The notes: generated by a model from the letters alone, not told the origin. DNA of 64,000 nucleotides from Prorocentrum cordatum (GCA_963575745.1 CAUYUJ010019282.1:628712-692711); one strand, 5' to 3'. Positions 33,511 to 45,049 are shown, counted from the first letter of the stretch. Numbers and translations: made by a program.

Positions 33511-34134
33511 ATCGCAGTGCCCGGGAAAACTTTCTCCAAAGCGCATTTCATGAGCTGTCTTGTCGACGTGCTCCTCGCTCAGGGCAGCAGCGCCCGCGGA
33601 TGGATGCACAAAATTATGTCCACAGCAAAAGGCTTGCATGGCCTCTTTCCACCATTCATGTCCCAGACCAAACATATGCAACACAGCTCTCGTACCGAGA
33701 ATGACAATCTTGACAATGCGCTCGATCAATCCATCCGTTTGCGGACGATGCGGCGTACCAGTGTCATGTCTCCATCCCAGCTGGCGGCAAGCCTTCTGAA
33801 GCTCTCCAGAATTGTCTGTGTAGATATGCTTCACCTCATCGTTCGCGGCGATGAACTGTTGAAAGGATGCCTTTGTGGTAGCTGCGTCTTTGTGTAGTGC
33901 TGGGTAAGCCATGAAGATGCCGGTGTATCTATCCAGGACGACAAGTGCATACTTGTCGCCGTGCTTGTCGGCGGCATCGTCTTTGGCCAAGACGATATGG
34001 TCGGCAGTTAAAGCTTCCCCAAACTCCTTCGGGACAAAAGCCTCGTAGGCTGTGTCCTCGTCAGTGGGTCTGACAGTGGATGTGGTTTGCGCTGTCGGCG
34101 ACACGGAGCATTCTGCGCCATCGTGCGAGAACAA
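33510..34134 (-). pseudogene. Copia integrase catalytic core
   Basis: The DDE core is complete: LTADHIVLAKDD (first Asp at 34002), HIYTDNSGELQKACR (second Asp), and TPHRPQTDGLIERIV (Glu at 33723, in the retroviral N/T-D-G-x-x-E context). LVVLDRYTGIFMAYPAL is the expected strand between the first two. A frame change near 34090 separates it from the preceding zinc-binding GAG-pre-integrase and another near 33500 from its C-terminal domain. It inserts element DNA into the host genome with 5-bp staggered cuts, matching the 5-bp duplications seen here. Confidence 0.82.
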
Positions 34135-34990
34135 ATCTCACAGTCTGGGTGTTTTGGCCTGCGGGTCATATAATGCATAGGGTCAATCGGTTTCTTCTGT
34201 CTATTTGGAAGAACGCGATCATTGTTGTGGTGCACTAGTGTGAGCGTCTCCGTCGGTATGTCGGTATCTGCATGAACTATATCTGCTAGACCCCCGCATG
34301 CTGGAGGAGAACACTGCGTCTGAGACATAAGCGAGTCGGTGGGTGTGTCCACGTTAGGCTCGGCAATGTTTGTGTCGGGAGGTTCTTCGACCGTAACGGC
34401 CCGTGCTCCTCCTCCCTCGCCGACATGTGGTCTCTTGGGGCAGGTCCCTATGTGGGGCCGCAGCTTATCTGCAGTCGTTGACTGCTCTGTAGTTTTGCAG
34501 CACCAACATATGTCGTTGCAGCGGGCGGATGAACGCTTGCGCTGACGACGTCGGGGTGCTGACGAAGTGCATAGACGTGGTGGCGGTATCAGTATCAGGT
34601 CGTCGAGTCGTAATTCTGGAACTCTATTGTTGACTGGAATCTTATACCATTGGCCCCCCGGATCCTGAAGCAAGTAGCCCAGCTCGGGATCCCAAAGCTG
34701 CCGAAAGCCATCAACCTCAATCAATTTGCCAACTGATAGTAATGATGGACAGTCTGGCAAGGCAAGGGCTGAACTATGTAAGCCAACCTCGGGTAGCCGT
34801 ATGTCGTAGTGCTCGTTGACAGTACGATCACCATTGGCAGTTTCCAGAATACGCTCTTCGCGAATAGATATGCGATCCGATTCGGTCTGCGTCAGTTCGT
34901 GTTTACCCTGAATATGATGCGCAGAACCACTGTCGAGAACCCAAGATCGTGTCAATGCAGCAGTCGAGCGTGGTGGGTCGACTGGCATGG
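34100..34990 (-). pseudogene. Copia aspartic protease and GAG-pre-integrase
   Basis: The protease has SWVLDSGSAHHI with catalytic Asp at 34934 in the copia W-x-x-DSG(A/S)-x-x-H context, followed by ILETANGDRTVNEHYDIRLP and CPSLLSVGKLIEVDGFR. Both are typical of copia proteases, which act as dimers to process the polyprotein. About 200 residues later, RPKHPDCEICSRTMAQ (H-x2-C-x2-C at about 34151-34131) is the GAG-pre-integrase zinc-binding end. The frame then shifts into the integrase frame. Confidence 0.78.
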
Positions 34991-36530
34991 TCGTTGTCTT
35001 CGTCTGGGCTGTCTTTGATGACTGCTTGACAGCGTCGTCGTATTCTCGGATCGCAGTTGGTGTGACCACCGACTCCTTGTTGTGTCGGTAGTCGTATAGA
35101 TCTTTGTACCACAGCTGTGCCTCTGTTCGACATTCTCGTAGAGCGTCTGCACCCTGATCCCACCATCGTTGTGGTAGCGGGTCTGGTACATTGACAATGC
35201 CACCCTCGTTCGGCATCTCCTTCCACTTGTCCAATCTGGCCCTGCCAGGTACTGCGTGTAGGTTGTAATCCACGTTACGTGTGTCGAAGCGTATCCGACG
35301 GCGTGGTTTGGTAGATGTCGTAGCGACCTTAGTGTTGGCCATGAGGGTCTTGTCACGAATGACGTAACTGCGGTCGGAACGGCGTGAACGTCGATAGTTG
35401 GCTGGAGAACGTGCTCTGGCGTGGGGAGGACCACGGGACGAACCACGGCTCGTGGAACGTCTGCCACGTCCTCTGTCACTACCGTATGACCTATCACGGC
35501 CGCGTGGGCTGCCACGTCCGCCGCCACGGTTGTCTCGTCCTCGGGAGGTAGATCTCGAAGATCTGTCGCAATGACTTCTCGACTGACTGCGAGAGTCTGG
35601 GGGCCTCCTGGAGGATGAACGAGATCGGTCGTAGCGGCGTCGGTTGTCGCGTCCATGGCGCGAGTCGCTTGTGCAGCGGAACCCCCCGCGTTGTGAAGAA
35701 CGTTGGCTTCCTGATCCGCGGGATGGTGGTCGGCCACGACTATCCTGACTGGAGGTCCGTGGTCGGCTCGGGCTTCGCCCGGGAGTCTTCGCACCAGGTG
35801 TAAGATGAGCGTATTTGCATTTGTCGCCCTTGGCAAGCACTTGTTCTGTGCGAAGTCTTTACACTGTGCAACGTGTGGGAAGGTGCACTTGTCGCCTCTG
35901 TTGCATGTGTTGCGCTTGGCGAAATCGAAGCAAAATGGTTTCGATGATGGCTTCGTGTGATTCGCAGGGGTTGACGCGCTGCGGCGGGAGTTGCCACCAG
36001 CGGTCGATGATCTGGACGATCTGTTGTTCTTCCAATCCCTGGAATAGGTATACAAAGCCTTGCATCGTTCACCATTGCGACAGTTGCCTTTCTTCCAGGC
36101 AGCGCACACATTGACTTCAGAATGTGTCTCATGTTGGTACCGTAACTTAGTTTGACGATTCTCCAATTGTTTGAGCTCCAATACGTCCAGGACGCGCTGT
36201 CGGAACCAATCATAGGTACGATTCGGGTCGCTGATCTTCATGCGCTGGTACTCGTACATGTCTTGTTTCATCCAGGCATGTCTCCGAATCTGTGCACGAA
36301 ACAAAGATTCCAAGATCTTTGGGTCGGGTGCTTCTCGGCACTCCAATAGTAAAGCGCCCCAGTCAGTAATGAAACGTTGCAAATCTTCATCTCTCATCCT
36401 CAGTTCTTTAAGGCGCTTAAAGTCGTGCAGGTCGTCATCAACCTCTGTCACTGTGTAGGACTGTATGATGTGCCAGTAGATCTGGCGTCCTCTGAGCATG
36501 CGTCCTGCTTTGTGCTCTGGTTTCGGTGAG
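34990..36530 (-). pseudogene. Copia Gag: capsid-like region, CCCH zinc fingers and RS-rich tail
   Basis: A helical capsid-like segment (GRQIYWHIIQSYTV; ITDWGALLLECREAPD) precedes three Cys-rich repeats. The first is degenerate (C-x7-C-x5-C, 36106-36062). The second is a full C-x8-C-x5-C-x3-H (35932-35873). The third is split by a one-base frame change at about 35838 (CKDFAQNKC then KGDKCKYAH). A tail of about 120 residues rich in Arg-Ser, Arg-Gly and Arg-Asp follows (35790-35400). CCCH fingers plus RS repeats resemble RNA-processing proteins; copia Gag normally has a CCHC knuckle instead. Expected role: packaging of element RNA. Confidence 0.65.
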
Positions 36531-38581
36531 CCTGATTTGGTAGCGCAAGTCTGAGGATAAGATGTCGCTCAGAGCGGTCGCGACTTTGCAATCGATGCTC
36601 TCAAAGTCTCCACTGTCTTGTAAGTCCTCGAAGGTACACCCGGGCTGTTCAGCCACGCATAGGAAGGCATATGCTTTGGGTGGTCGCCCTGAGGCGGCGC
36701 CAAAGTCCTTCCGTACCTTTTGCTGCCACTCGAGCAGCTGCGTGATTTTAGGCAAGACAGGGACTCGGACGGTGTCTGACTCCTTGATAGGAGTAGTAGT
36801 ATGGACCGAAGCCGCAGACAATGGTTGTGAGGGTATCAGTACACCGTCAGTAATCGGTTCTGTGCGCACAGGAGACACATGGCGTGTCTGAGCTGAAGCT
36901 GCCACGGAGGCTGCGCCTGGTGACGTACGTCGTTGATGTCCTGCAGAAGCTTGTGGTGCTTCGGCGGACGCTGCCGCCTGCCTGTGCAGGTCGGTTGCAG
37001 GTCGAAGGTGAAGACTGGTGTCGTTTGTGTGGTCGACCAGCTGATTTGTCCAGCTCGTCCTGTCTTCCTGTATCTGTGCCACCTTTTGGCGTGTGTACTC
37101 ATCAGTATCCCGAGAACGTTGTGAGTACCGATCAAGTCGTTGCTCGTAGGCTCGGAGACGGGCGCCGTGCGCCTCCAGCTCGCTTTCCAGACGTGCGAGG
37201 CGCCCCTCAACACGTACTTTCTCAGTATCTCTCTCACGAATAACCTGGGAGAGCTCCAACTGCGTGTGGTCAGCCGCCTTCTCAACCTCCTGCAACCTGT
37301 CAGTGAGGCGGGCGAAATCGTAAACCGTGGGAGGAGAATCCAGCTGGCCAGTCTGGGCTCGTCCGACACGCAACTCTGCCAGGGCGTCCTGTACGCCAGG
37401 AAAACGCCGCTCGATTTCAGAGATCCTGTTAGCGAGTGGCTGCACGACAGCGTTGGTCGCATCAAGCCTTTGAGTGATGACTCTCTCAGTACGCTGCAAC
37501 ATGTCGATCAGGTTCGACGAGTTGGCGTGTGCTTCGTTGCGAAGCGTCGCCGTAGTGTGGTCTATGTGGGATCGAAGATCATTGATCTGAGACTGAACGT
37601 CGCCAAGGTCGGTGGCCTCGGCTGGTGGTGGTCGGTTGCGGAGCTGGTCGTGGATCTCATCGTGGAGGATCCTGACTGCTGAAACGCCTGTGTCGCGTAC
37701 GAGCACAAGCTGTTGCTCCATCTGCGCTAGGTAGTTGCGCAGATTCTCGACCATCGCCGTTCGTTCACCTGAGTATGACACCTCACGATCAGCCTGGCAC
37801 TGCAGTTCACCTATGATGCGTCGATCTTCGGCAATCCTGGAATCGATGATCCCTAAGGCGCCGTCAAGATCTTGGCGCATGGCTGCAGTATTGGCAGCGT
37901 TCGTCTGAACGCTCTGCAGTAGTCCAGAGTATTGCCTGGACACGAAGTTTTCATACTGGTCTCTGAGCTCAGCTATTTCACCTGCGGCGGACGCTTCCGC
38001 CAGCTGGTCGTCTGAGATGGAGAGGTGGGGAGCATAGGCTTCCCTCTGCCCCCTCTCGCGAGGAGTGCTTGGCCTCTGAGAGGCAGTACGCGGGCTCGAC
38101 CTACTCTCGCCGCATGGGCCTGGGGCCCCACGACGGTTGCGCGCGGACGAGCTGCGACTAGGACCGTGTGTGTGTGTGGTGTCTCATCCGATGATACCTT
38201 GGGGTACTGCGTCTGCGGCTGCGCCGCCACTGGTCTACTGAGTTCCTCGAGGGTGGCGCCGTGCTCCGCAACAGGAACGGTCGCAGGGCTGGGGGTACCA
38301 GCACCTGAGGTCCATCGGCGGTTAGCGCGAAAGCGCCCTGGAGTATCAGGACCAGTGAGGCTTTCGCCTGACGCAGTTGGGATTGCTCCCGACTGAGGAG
38401 GAGATGGAGGATCGAAGGTAGGCGTGTGAAACTCCTTCCTGCCTGTTCCTACTCCTTCTCCTGTCCCCCCGCGGGCGGCGCTGCGGTGAAGTTCAGCAGC
38501 TAGCCGCGCCTCGGGTCCGTCGGAGCTGGGGGGGGGCACCTGGGACACCAACACAGTCCACACTAAGGCTCTCCAACTCAT
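36530..38581 (-). pseudogene. Copia Gag N-terminal region with coiled coil
   Basis: Start taken at the ATG at 38581 (MSWRALVWTVLVSQ); the frame could open earlier, inside the LTR. The first ~130 residues are Pro/Ser-rich. At about 38165, in a GTGTGTGTGT tract, the frame changes, after which a long heptad-rich helix follows (AELRDQYENFVSRQYSGLLQ; RDLDGALGIIDSRIAEDRR; RLEEVEKAADHTQLE-type repeats to about 37050). A linker and a helical domain (LEWQQKVRKDFGAASG) complete it before another frame change at about 36530. A coiled-coil N-terminus suits particle assembly. Confidence 0.6.
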
Positions 38582-38707
38582 CACCGAACCGTCGCGCCGT
38601 CGGAGAGCTCGGACGCGAGGCCCCGATGGACCCCTTACGGCGCATGCGCCGCTTGGGTTCCATCGAGGCCGCGTGCGAGATCGCGACGCGGGGTTCGATG
38701 AACGGTG

Positions 38708-38730
38708 AGCTTTACAGGGCTGATGTAACC
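38708..38730 (-). promoter_or_regulatory. Primer-binding-site region
   Basis: On the minus strand the bases after the 5' LTR are GGTTACATCAGCCCTG. They lack the TGG complementary to a tRNA 3' CCA end. Drosophila copia is primed by a half-tRNA on a PBS that starts GGTTA, so an internal tRNA site is possible. The tRNA is not identified. Confidence 0.35.
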
Positions 38731-38927
38731 TGTGAATGGGGTTGAAGTACAAGGGCACAGAACCCCTGATCCGTTGGTAGAGGGAAGGAGGGATAGATGG
38801 ATGTCTTTCCCTCCTGCACGATCAAAGGTCTGATCGATATGTCCCAATACCTGAGCCCAAACGGCCAGGCGCAGGAGAGGTGAGGATAAGGAGTATATAT
38901 GAGGGTATTACACGGGTTCTATTCACA
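38731..38927 (-). repeat. 5' LTR of the copia element
   Basis: 197 bp, TGTGAATGGGGTTG to TTCTATTCACA; the first and last 7 bases are perfect inverted repeats. Contains GAGTATATATGAGG about 35 bp from the outer end. Confidence 0.9.
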
Positions 38928-39180
38928 GGAGCGGGCCCGCCTTGAGCAGCGGGAAGAGCGCGGCCGCCGACGCGGCCGCCGCGGGCGCGCCTGGGATCGC
39001 GGGCTCGGAGGGCGGCAGCCACCAGCGAGCCAGGAGCAGCAGGATATCGCGGCTAGCGAGCGGGAGGCCGATCCTGGAACCAGTGAAGCGCATCCGGGCG
39101 GAGGCCTCGCCTTCCAGCAAAAGACTTGAACCGGCGACGCGGTCGCGGCGAAGTGCGTGATCACGACGGCCTTCAGTTCC
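38928..39180 (-). pseudogene. DIRS-like element, upstream piece beyond the copia insertion
   Basis: Starts with GGAGC, the second target duplication (38928-38932). The minus frame reads RMRFTGSRIGLPLASRDI, LLLLARWWLPPSEP and ALFPLLKAGPL, and runs without shift into PALGDAAELLVPL at 20879 once the copia element and one GGAGC are removed. It is therefore the interrupted 5' part of the element at 15620-20884. Beyond 39190 it dissolves into (CAT)n. Confidence 0.65.
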
Positions 39181-39194
39181 ACCTGAGATGAAAT

Positions 39195-39289
39195 GTGCAA
39201 ACACGGCCATCATCATCATCATCATCGCCATCATCATCATCCGCAGCAGCAGCATCATCATTACCACCACCACCACCACGACCACCACC

Positions 39290-39344
<55 letters not shown>

Positions 39345-39463
39345 GCATCATCATCATCAGCATCATCATCATCATGATCATCATCATCGTCGTCATCATC
39401 ATCATCATCAACATCATAATCATCCTAATCATCATCATGATCATGATCATGATCATGATCAGG

Positions 39464-39498
<35 letters not shown>

Positions 39499-39534
39499 AT
39501 CAATCATCACCTCCATTATCCTGATCACACTCAC

Positions 39535-39590
<56 letters not shown>

Positions 39591-39594
39591 GCAT

Positions 39595-39626
<32 letters not shown>

Positions 39627-39695
39627 GCGTCATCCTCATCATCCCAAACATCGTCACCATAATTATCATCATCATCAGCATCATTACCACACGTA
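39195..39695 (+). repeat. (CAT)n microsatellite
   Basis: Nearly pure CAT/CAC/CAG triplets with GATCAT interruptions at 39430-39465. Frames of 200-250 codons across it are His, Ile, Ser or Met runs. Confidence 0.95.
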
Positions 39696-39714
39696 TGTGC
39701 TCAGCATATGCGCC

Positions 39715-41060
39715 CTTGGGCGATCAGAACGTCCACGACGGCCCAAGAAGCCCCCGATATGCTTCCAAAACGCAAAACGGCTTCAGAAAACCAAGACGGG
39801 GCAAGACACCCCCTAGACGGGCCCTAAGGAGCCCCGGGACCGCTATAGCTGGGGGCCCCGAGGGGGAATCCGAACGAAAGCCTTGGGCCCCAAAACCTTC
39901 CCAGACTGCTCTTCCAAGACGCCAAAAATGACCCCCAGACTGCCCACGATTCCCTCCTAGACGCCCGGCCCCCAAGTGGTTTCTAAAGAAGGCTTTCTGA
40001 AGCAAGACTCATCCCATTCCCTCAGAGCAACGTATACTTTTTGCATATGCGCCTCTTGAAATATCACAAAGCCCACGACGATCCAAGAGGCCCCCAAGAG
40101 GACCCCAAGACGACCCGATAGAGAGAACTCTCCAAGATGGGCCAAAACAACCCCTGGACGGCCCGAAAAAGCCCCGGGACGGCCCGAGCTGAACGCGTTC
40201 CCAAATTGAACTTCCAAGACGCCTCAAATCCACCGACACCCGCTTGCCAGGCGTGAAAAGGCGCGTGAAACATTTGACTGTCCCCCTCTCCGCTTCCCCT
40301 TTCCCCTGGGGTCCAAAATGCCTCTCTAAGAGGGGGGGGCGAGCTCGTCAACGCACCCCGGGGGGGCCCGACCATCCAAAAAGCCCCGCGACAGCCCAAC
40401 AGGGCTCAGACAGAGCGCCAAAACAGCCGAAGAAAGCGTCATGACTGCCCAGAGTAGCCCCGCGACGATCCAAGATGGCTTCAAGATGGCCCACGAGGCA
40501 CCCAAGACAGCCAAAAAACGCCTCCAGAGGATCGACGAGATGGCCCCCAGAAGCCAAAATCATCCCACTCTCTCGAACAAGCGCATATTGCCTGCACATT
40601 CGCATTGTACGTTTTGGCAACGAAAACGACGGCCCAACTGGCACCCAATATCGTCTCAAAACGGCCCATGACGCCTCCAAGATGGCCCCAAAACGACCCA
40701 ACAGGGCCCAAAGACAGCCCCAGGGCCCTCCAAGACGGCCCAAAACAACACCTGGAGGGTTTTAGGGGGGTTCCTAGAGAAAGCGGCGGAACACAAACTG
40801 TTATGTCGAGCCTTCCTCACCGAGATGGCCCCATCAAGCCCCGAAAGTTTCCTAGACGGAGCGGCGCCCCAAAAGACCCTCAGGTTCATCCAGGAGGGTT
40901 ACACTTTCCTCGATCGTCTCAAACACGCACTCCCTGTGGAGGTCGGGGGAATGGCGCAAGCCACTGGAACAGCCCCCAGACAGCCCACAATGCCTCTAAG
41001 GCGCCCGAAGAGGCCCCCAAGAGGCTCCCAAAAAGGGCCCCCATAAACAATAGCTCCGAC
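39715..41060 (+). repeat. CCCAAGACGGCCC dispersed minisatellite block
   Basis: Irregular repetition of CCAAGANGGCCC, CCCCAAAACG and CCCGGGACGGCCC with unique spacers. Related 280-330 bp blocks start near 39970, 40250, 40560 and 40800, each containing a segment like GCATATGCGCC or GCACATTCGC. It reads as an inverted, diverged relative of the 42.7-44.6 kb satellite. No gene supported. Confidence 0.6.
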
Positions 41061-41099
41061 GGGATGACCCCACATGACAATCTGTTCGGCGACCCTGGA

Positions 41100-41570
41100 A
41101 ATAACCTCCACTGTCGCGAGGACCCCATGGGGGAAGGGCTCCCGCCTGAGACTTCCTCACAATTTACTCACAGACGAGACTCCCGCCTGATATTCCCTGC
41201 ATATTTTGGCCTCAGGAACCCAATAATGACGACAATTACAGGTTCGAGGATGACCCGCTCAAATTAAGAACATCACTGCGGTCCCCATATGGAGGGGTCT
41301 CCCGCCTGAGCCTTCCTCACAGTTCACTCACAGACGAGCCTCCCGCCTGATACTTCCCCCACGTTCAGGCCTCGGGAGCCCAAAAGTGACGACAATTACA
41401 GGTTCGAGGATGACCCGCCCGGGTTAAAACAGGAAGTGCGGGCCTCATAAAAAGGGGTCTCCCGCCTGAGACTTCCCCGCAATTCGACGAGCCTCCCGCC
41501 TGATACCTCCCCCATATTCAGGAGCCCAAAAGTGACGACAGGCACAGGCTCGAGGATGACACGCTCGGAT
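41100..41570 (+). repeat. 161-bp satellite, left array
   Basis: Three diverged copies containing CTCCCGCCTGAGACTTCC, CAGACGAGCCTCCCGCCTGATA and AATTACAGGTTCGAGGATGA. It stops at CTCGGAT (41570). Confidence 0.8.
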
Positions 41571-41585
41571 GTTGTTATATGTTAT

Positions 41586-41660
<75 letters not shown>

Positions 41661-42699
41661 TACTAGCGTGGACCCGTGATTTGAATCCACGGAGTTGCGC
41701 CGTCGCAGTCGTCGGTGCCGTCATCGTCGCAACCGTCGGCGTCGGCGGCAGCGGCGTCGGCGTGTTCTTCGGCGTCGGCGTCGCCATCGCCGTCGTTGTC
41801 GGCGCCGTCGTTTTGCGAAGCGTCGTCGTCGTGGTCGTATGCCGTGTCGTTGTCGCGGGCGGCGTCATTGTCATCGTTGTCGTCGTCGTCGTCTGGGTTG
41901 CGGTGGTCGTCGCTGGCGTCGTCGTCGTCTCGTCGTTGTCGTCGTCGTCGTCGGCGTCTCGTTTGCGTCGTTGGCGTCGTCTGCGGTTGCGGGTCGGCGG
42001 CGCTGGCCGTCGGGTGCAGGCGTCCTTCACGCCGTGCGGGCCCGCTTCTGAGAGGCGTTGCTTGCGGGCGCCAGCGTCAGGTTCCAACACGGTGGCAGAG
42101 CACGAGCGAGGTGCCATTCCCTGTGTAGGTCGCGAATCTCAGCCAGATCCGCCACTGTGCCGGCAAACGCGTGCAGTGGTTCGTCAGATCTCATGCAATC
42201 ACTACTCTGTGGATCGGGTTTCATTACAAAACGCTGAGCGGATCATTACTCTAATGCAGATCTCCTCCTCCTCCTTCTCCTCCTCCTCCTCCTCCTCCAA
42301 ATCCTCCTCCTCCTCCTCCACCGCCCTCTCCTCCGCCTCCGCCTCATCCGCCTCCTCCTCCTCTGCGTACCTTGTAGGGCATCTGTTTCATTCCCTTTGG
42401 AAGCTGTCCTGAGGCTCGCTTGTTGAAGCCCTCGTGGACATTTTTGGGGTCATTTTAGATCGTCTTGGCGCTCTTTTGGGCGTCCTTGCTCCTCGTCCTC
42501 CTCCTCCTCCTCCTCCTCCTCCTCCTCCTCCTCGTCCTGTTCCTCCTCCTCCAACTCCTTTTCTTCCTCCTCTTCCTCCTCCTCCTCCTCCTCCTCCTCC
42601 TCCTCCTCCTGCTCCCCCTCTGCGGCCGTCTGAGGACCCTCCTGGGCCGTCGTGTTGCTCTCTTGGGCCGTCAGAGAGCCGTCGTGGCGGCGGCTGGGG

Positions 42700-44620
42700 T
42701 CGTCTTGGATCCATTAGTGGGGCCTTTGGGCCTCTCTTGGGCCGTGTTGGGGCGGTCTTGAAAGCGTCTGAGGCCGTCGTGGAGCGTCGGAAGGCCGAAC
42801 AGTCGTACATGCCAAAAATGTACGGTGTTCCAAGTGAAGGTGGCGAGTTTGGCCTCCTGGGGCTCTGTGTGGAAGGCTTTGAAAATCGTTTCAAGGGATG
42901 TTGAGGGTCTCTTGGACCGTGGTGGAGGCCGCCGAGGAGCTCTGGCGCCGTTTCGGGCGTCTCGAGGTGTCTTGCGGTTCCATTTCAGGACGCCTTGGAG
43001 GCTCCTGGAGGCTCGGAGAGGCGTCGTGGGGCTCTCTTGGGCCGTCGTGGGAGCCTCTTGGAGCACTCCCGGGCTGTCTTGCGGCGGTCTAGGAAGCGTA
43101 GTGGGGTGTCTTGGAGGCTCGGGAAGCGGAAAATTCGCACATGCCAAAAATGCACGTTTTCCCAATGGAATTTGACGATTTGGGCCTCCTGGGGCTCTGT
43201 GCGGACGGCCTCGGGGGCCGTCTTAGGGGATCTTGGCGGTCTCTTGGACCGTGGTGGGGGCCTCTGAGGCAGTCTGGCGCCGTGTCGGGGCTCTGTGGGT
43301 GCCTTCCAGAGCCGTTTCTCGGTTCCGAGGACGCCCCCGGAGGGTCGTGGAGCCGTCTTGGAGCGCTCTTGGGCCGTCGTGGGAGCCTCTTGGAGTCCTG
43401 TTGGGCCGTCTTTGGGCGGTCTATGAAGCGTCTGGGGCCGTCGTGGAGCATCGGCATGCGAAAACTCGCACATGCCCAAAATGCACGTTTTCCAAAGGAA
43501 ATTTGACGATGTTGGCTTCCTGGGGTTCTGTGCCGAAGGTTTGGGGGCCGTCTTACGGGATCTTGGAGGTCTCTTGGGCCGTGTTTGCGGTCTCTCAGAT
43601 GCTCCGGCGCCGTTTCGGGCCTCTGCGGGCGTCTTCCGGAGCCGTTTCATGGCCTCTGGGATGCCCTCGTGGGCCGTCGTGGGAGCCTCTTCGAGTTCTG
43701 TTAGGCCGTCCTGGGGCGGTCTATGAAGCGTCTTGGGCCGTCGTGGAACCTCGGGATGCGAAAACTCGTACACGCCCAAAATGCACGTTTTCCCGAAGGA
43801 ATTTGAAGATTGTGGCTTCCTTGGGCTCTGTGCGGAAGGCTTTGGGGGCCGTCTCACGGGATCTTGGAGGTCTCTAGGGCCGTGTTTATGGTCTGTCAGA
43901 AACTCCGGCGCCGTTTCGGGCCTCTGCGGGTGTCTTCCGGAGCCGTGTCAGGGCCCCTGGGATGCTCTCTTGGGCCGTCGTGGGAGCCTCTTGGAGTCCT
44001 GTTTGGCCGTCTTGGGGCGGTGTATGAAGCGTCTTGGGCCGTCGTGGAGCTTTGGGATGCGAAAACTCGTACATGCCCAAAATGCACGTTTTCCCAAAGG
44101 AATTTGACAATTGTAGCTTCCTGGGGCTCTGTGCGGAAGGCTTTGGGGGCCGTCTCACGGGATCTTGGAGGTCTCTTGGGCCGTGTTGGGGGTCTCTCAA
44201 GAGCTCCGGCGCCGTTTCGGGCCGCTCCGGGTGTCTTCCGGAGCCGTTTCGGGGCCCCTGGGATGCCCTCTGGGGCCGTCGTGGGAGCCTATTGGAGTCC
44301 TGTTGGGCCGTCTTGGGGCGGTCTATGAAGCGTCTTGGGCCGTCGTGAAGCATCGGGATTTGAAAAGTCGCACATGCCCAAAATGTATATTCCCCCAATG
44401 GAATTCGACGATTTTGGCTTCCCGGGGCTCTGTGCAGAAGGCTTTGGGGGCCGTCTTACGGGATCTTGGAGGTCTCTTGGGCCGTGTTGGGGGTCTTTCA
44501 GGAGCTCCCGCACCTGCTCGGGCCTTTTGCCGGGTGTCTTCCGGAGCCGTTTCACGGCCCCTGGGAGGCTCCGGGAGGCTCGGGGAGCCGGGGGCCAACG
44601 CAAACCCACAAAGCATCTTA
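42700..44620 (+). repeat. 300/331-bp tandem satellite, six copies
   Basis: The marker CATGCC(C)AAAA recurs at 42808, 43140, 43471, 43771, 44072 and 44373, giving spacings of 332, 331, 300, 301 and 301. Each copy also has TTTGACGATTTTGGCTTCCT-like and GGGGCTCTGTGCGGAAGGCT-like segments, then many GGGCCGTC(T/G)TGG units. All long frames on both strands are translated repeat. Confidence 0.9.
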
Positions 44621-44689
44621 CGGATTTATTTGAGTGGATACATGTATGTGTAGTTTTATTGTATGTGTTACTTTATGTTTATATAATAA

Positions 44690-44786
44690 GAATACTGGTA
44701 ATAATAGTAGTAACAACACTAATAACACTAATAATACTAATAATACTACTAATAATAATAAGAATAAGAATAAGAATAAGAATTAT

Positions 44787-44842
<56 letters not shown>

Positions 44843-44861
44843 GAATCATAATCATAATCAT

Positions 44862-44892
<31 letters not shown>

Positions 44893-44897
44893 AGCAG

Positions 44898-44966
<69 letters not shown>

Positions 44967-45018
44967 GGTGAGAATAATTCTTACTAGTTATATATACACA
45001 TCTTTATATAGAGAGAGG

Positions 45019-45045
<27 letters not shown>
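44690..45045 (+). repeat. AAT, CAT and GA microsatellites
   Basis: AATACTAATA-type repeats at 44690-44790, (CAT)n at 44790-44965 and (GA)n at 45010-45045. Confidence 0.95.

Positions 45046-45049
<4 letters not shown>

Larger units (their letters stand above)
20885..38927 (-). mobile_element. 18.0-kb Ty1/copia LTR retrotransposon with extra 3' coding block
   Basis: Bounded by two 197-bp direct repeats starting TGTGAAT and ending ATTCACA or TTTCACA, with matching 5-bp target duplications, so both ends are exact. The order on the minus strand is LTR, gag, protease, integrase, RT, RNase H, second coding block, LTR. Integrase before RT is the Pseudoviridae (copia) order. Copia elements are usually about 5-6 kb; the excess comes from a long gag and about 7.8 kb of coding sequence after RNase H. 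The LTRs differ at about eight sites by my count (about 4%), pointing to a moderately old insertion. About nine frame changes and several stop codons interrupt the reading frames. Confidence 0.9.

Noticed and set aside
42434-44348. Several 100-200 codon frames on both strands with recurrent WAVVG or LGRSWS-like segments
   Set aside because: Translated copies of the 300/331-bp satellite; periodicity equals the DNA repeat.
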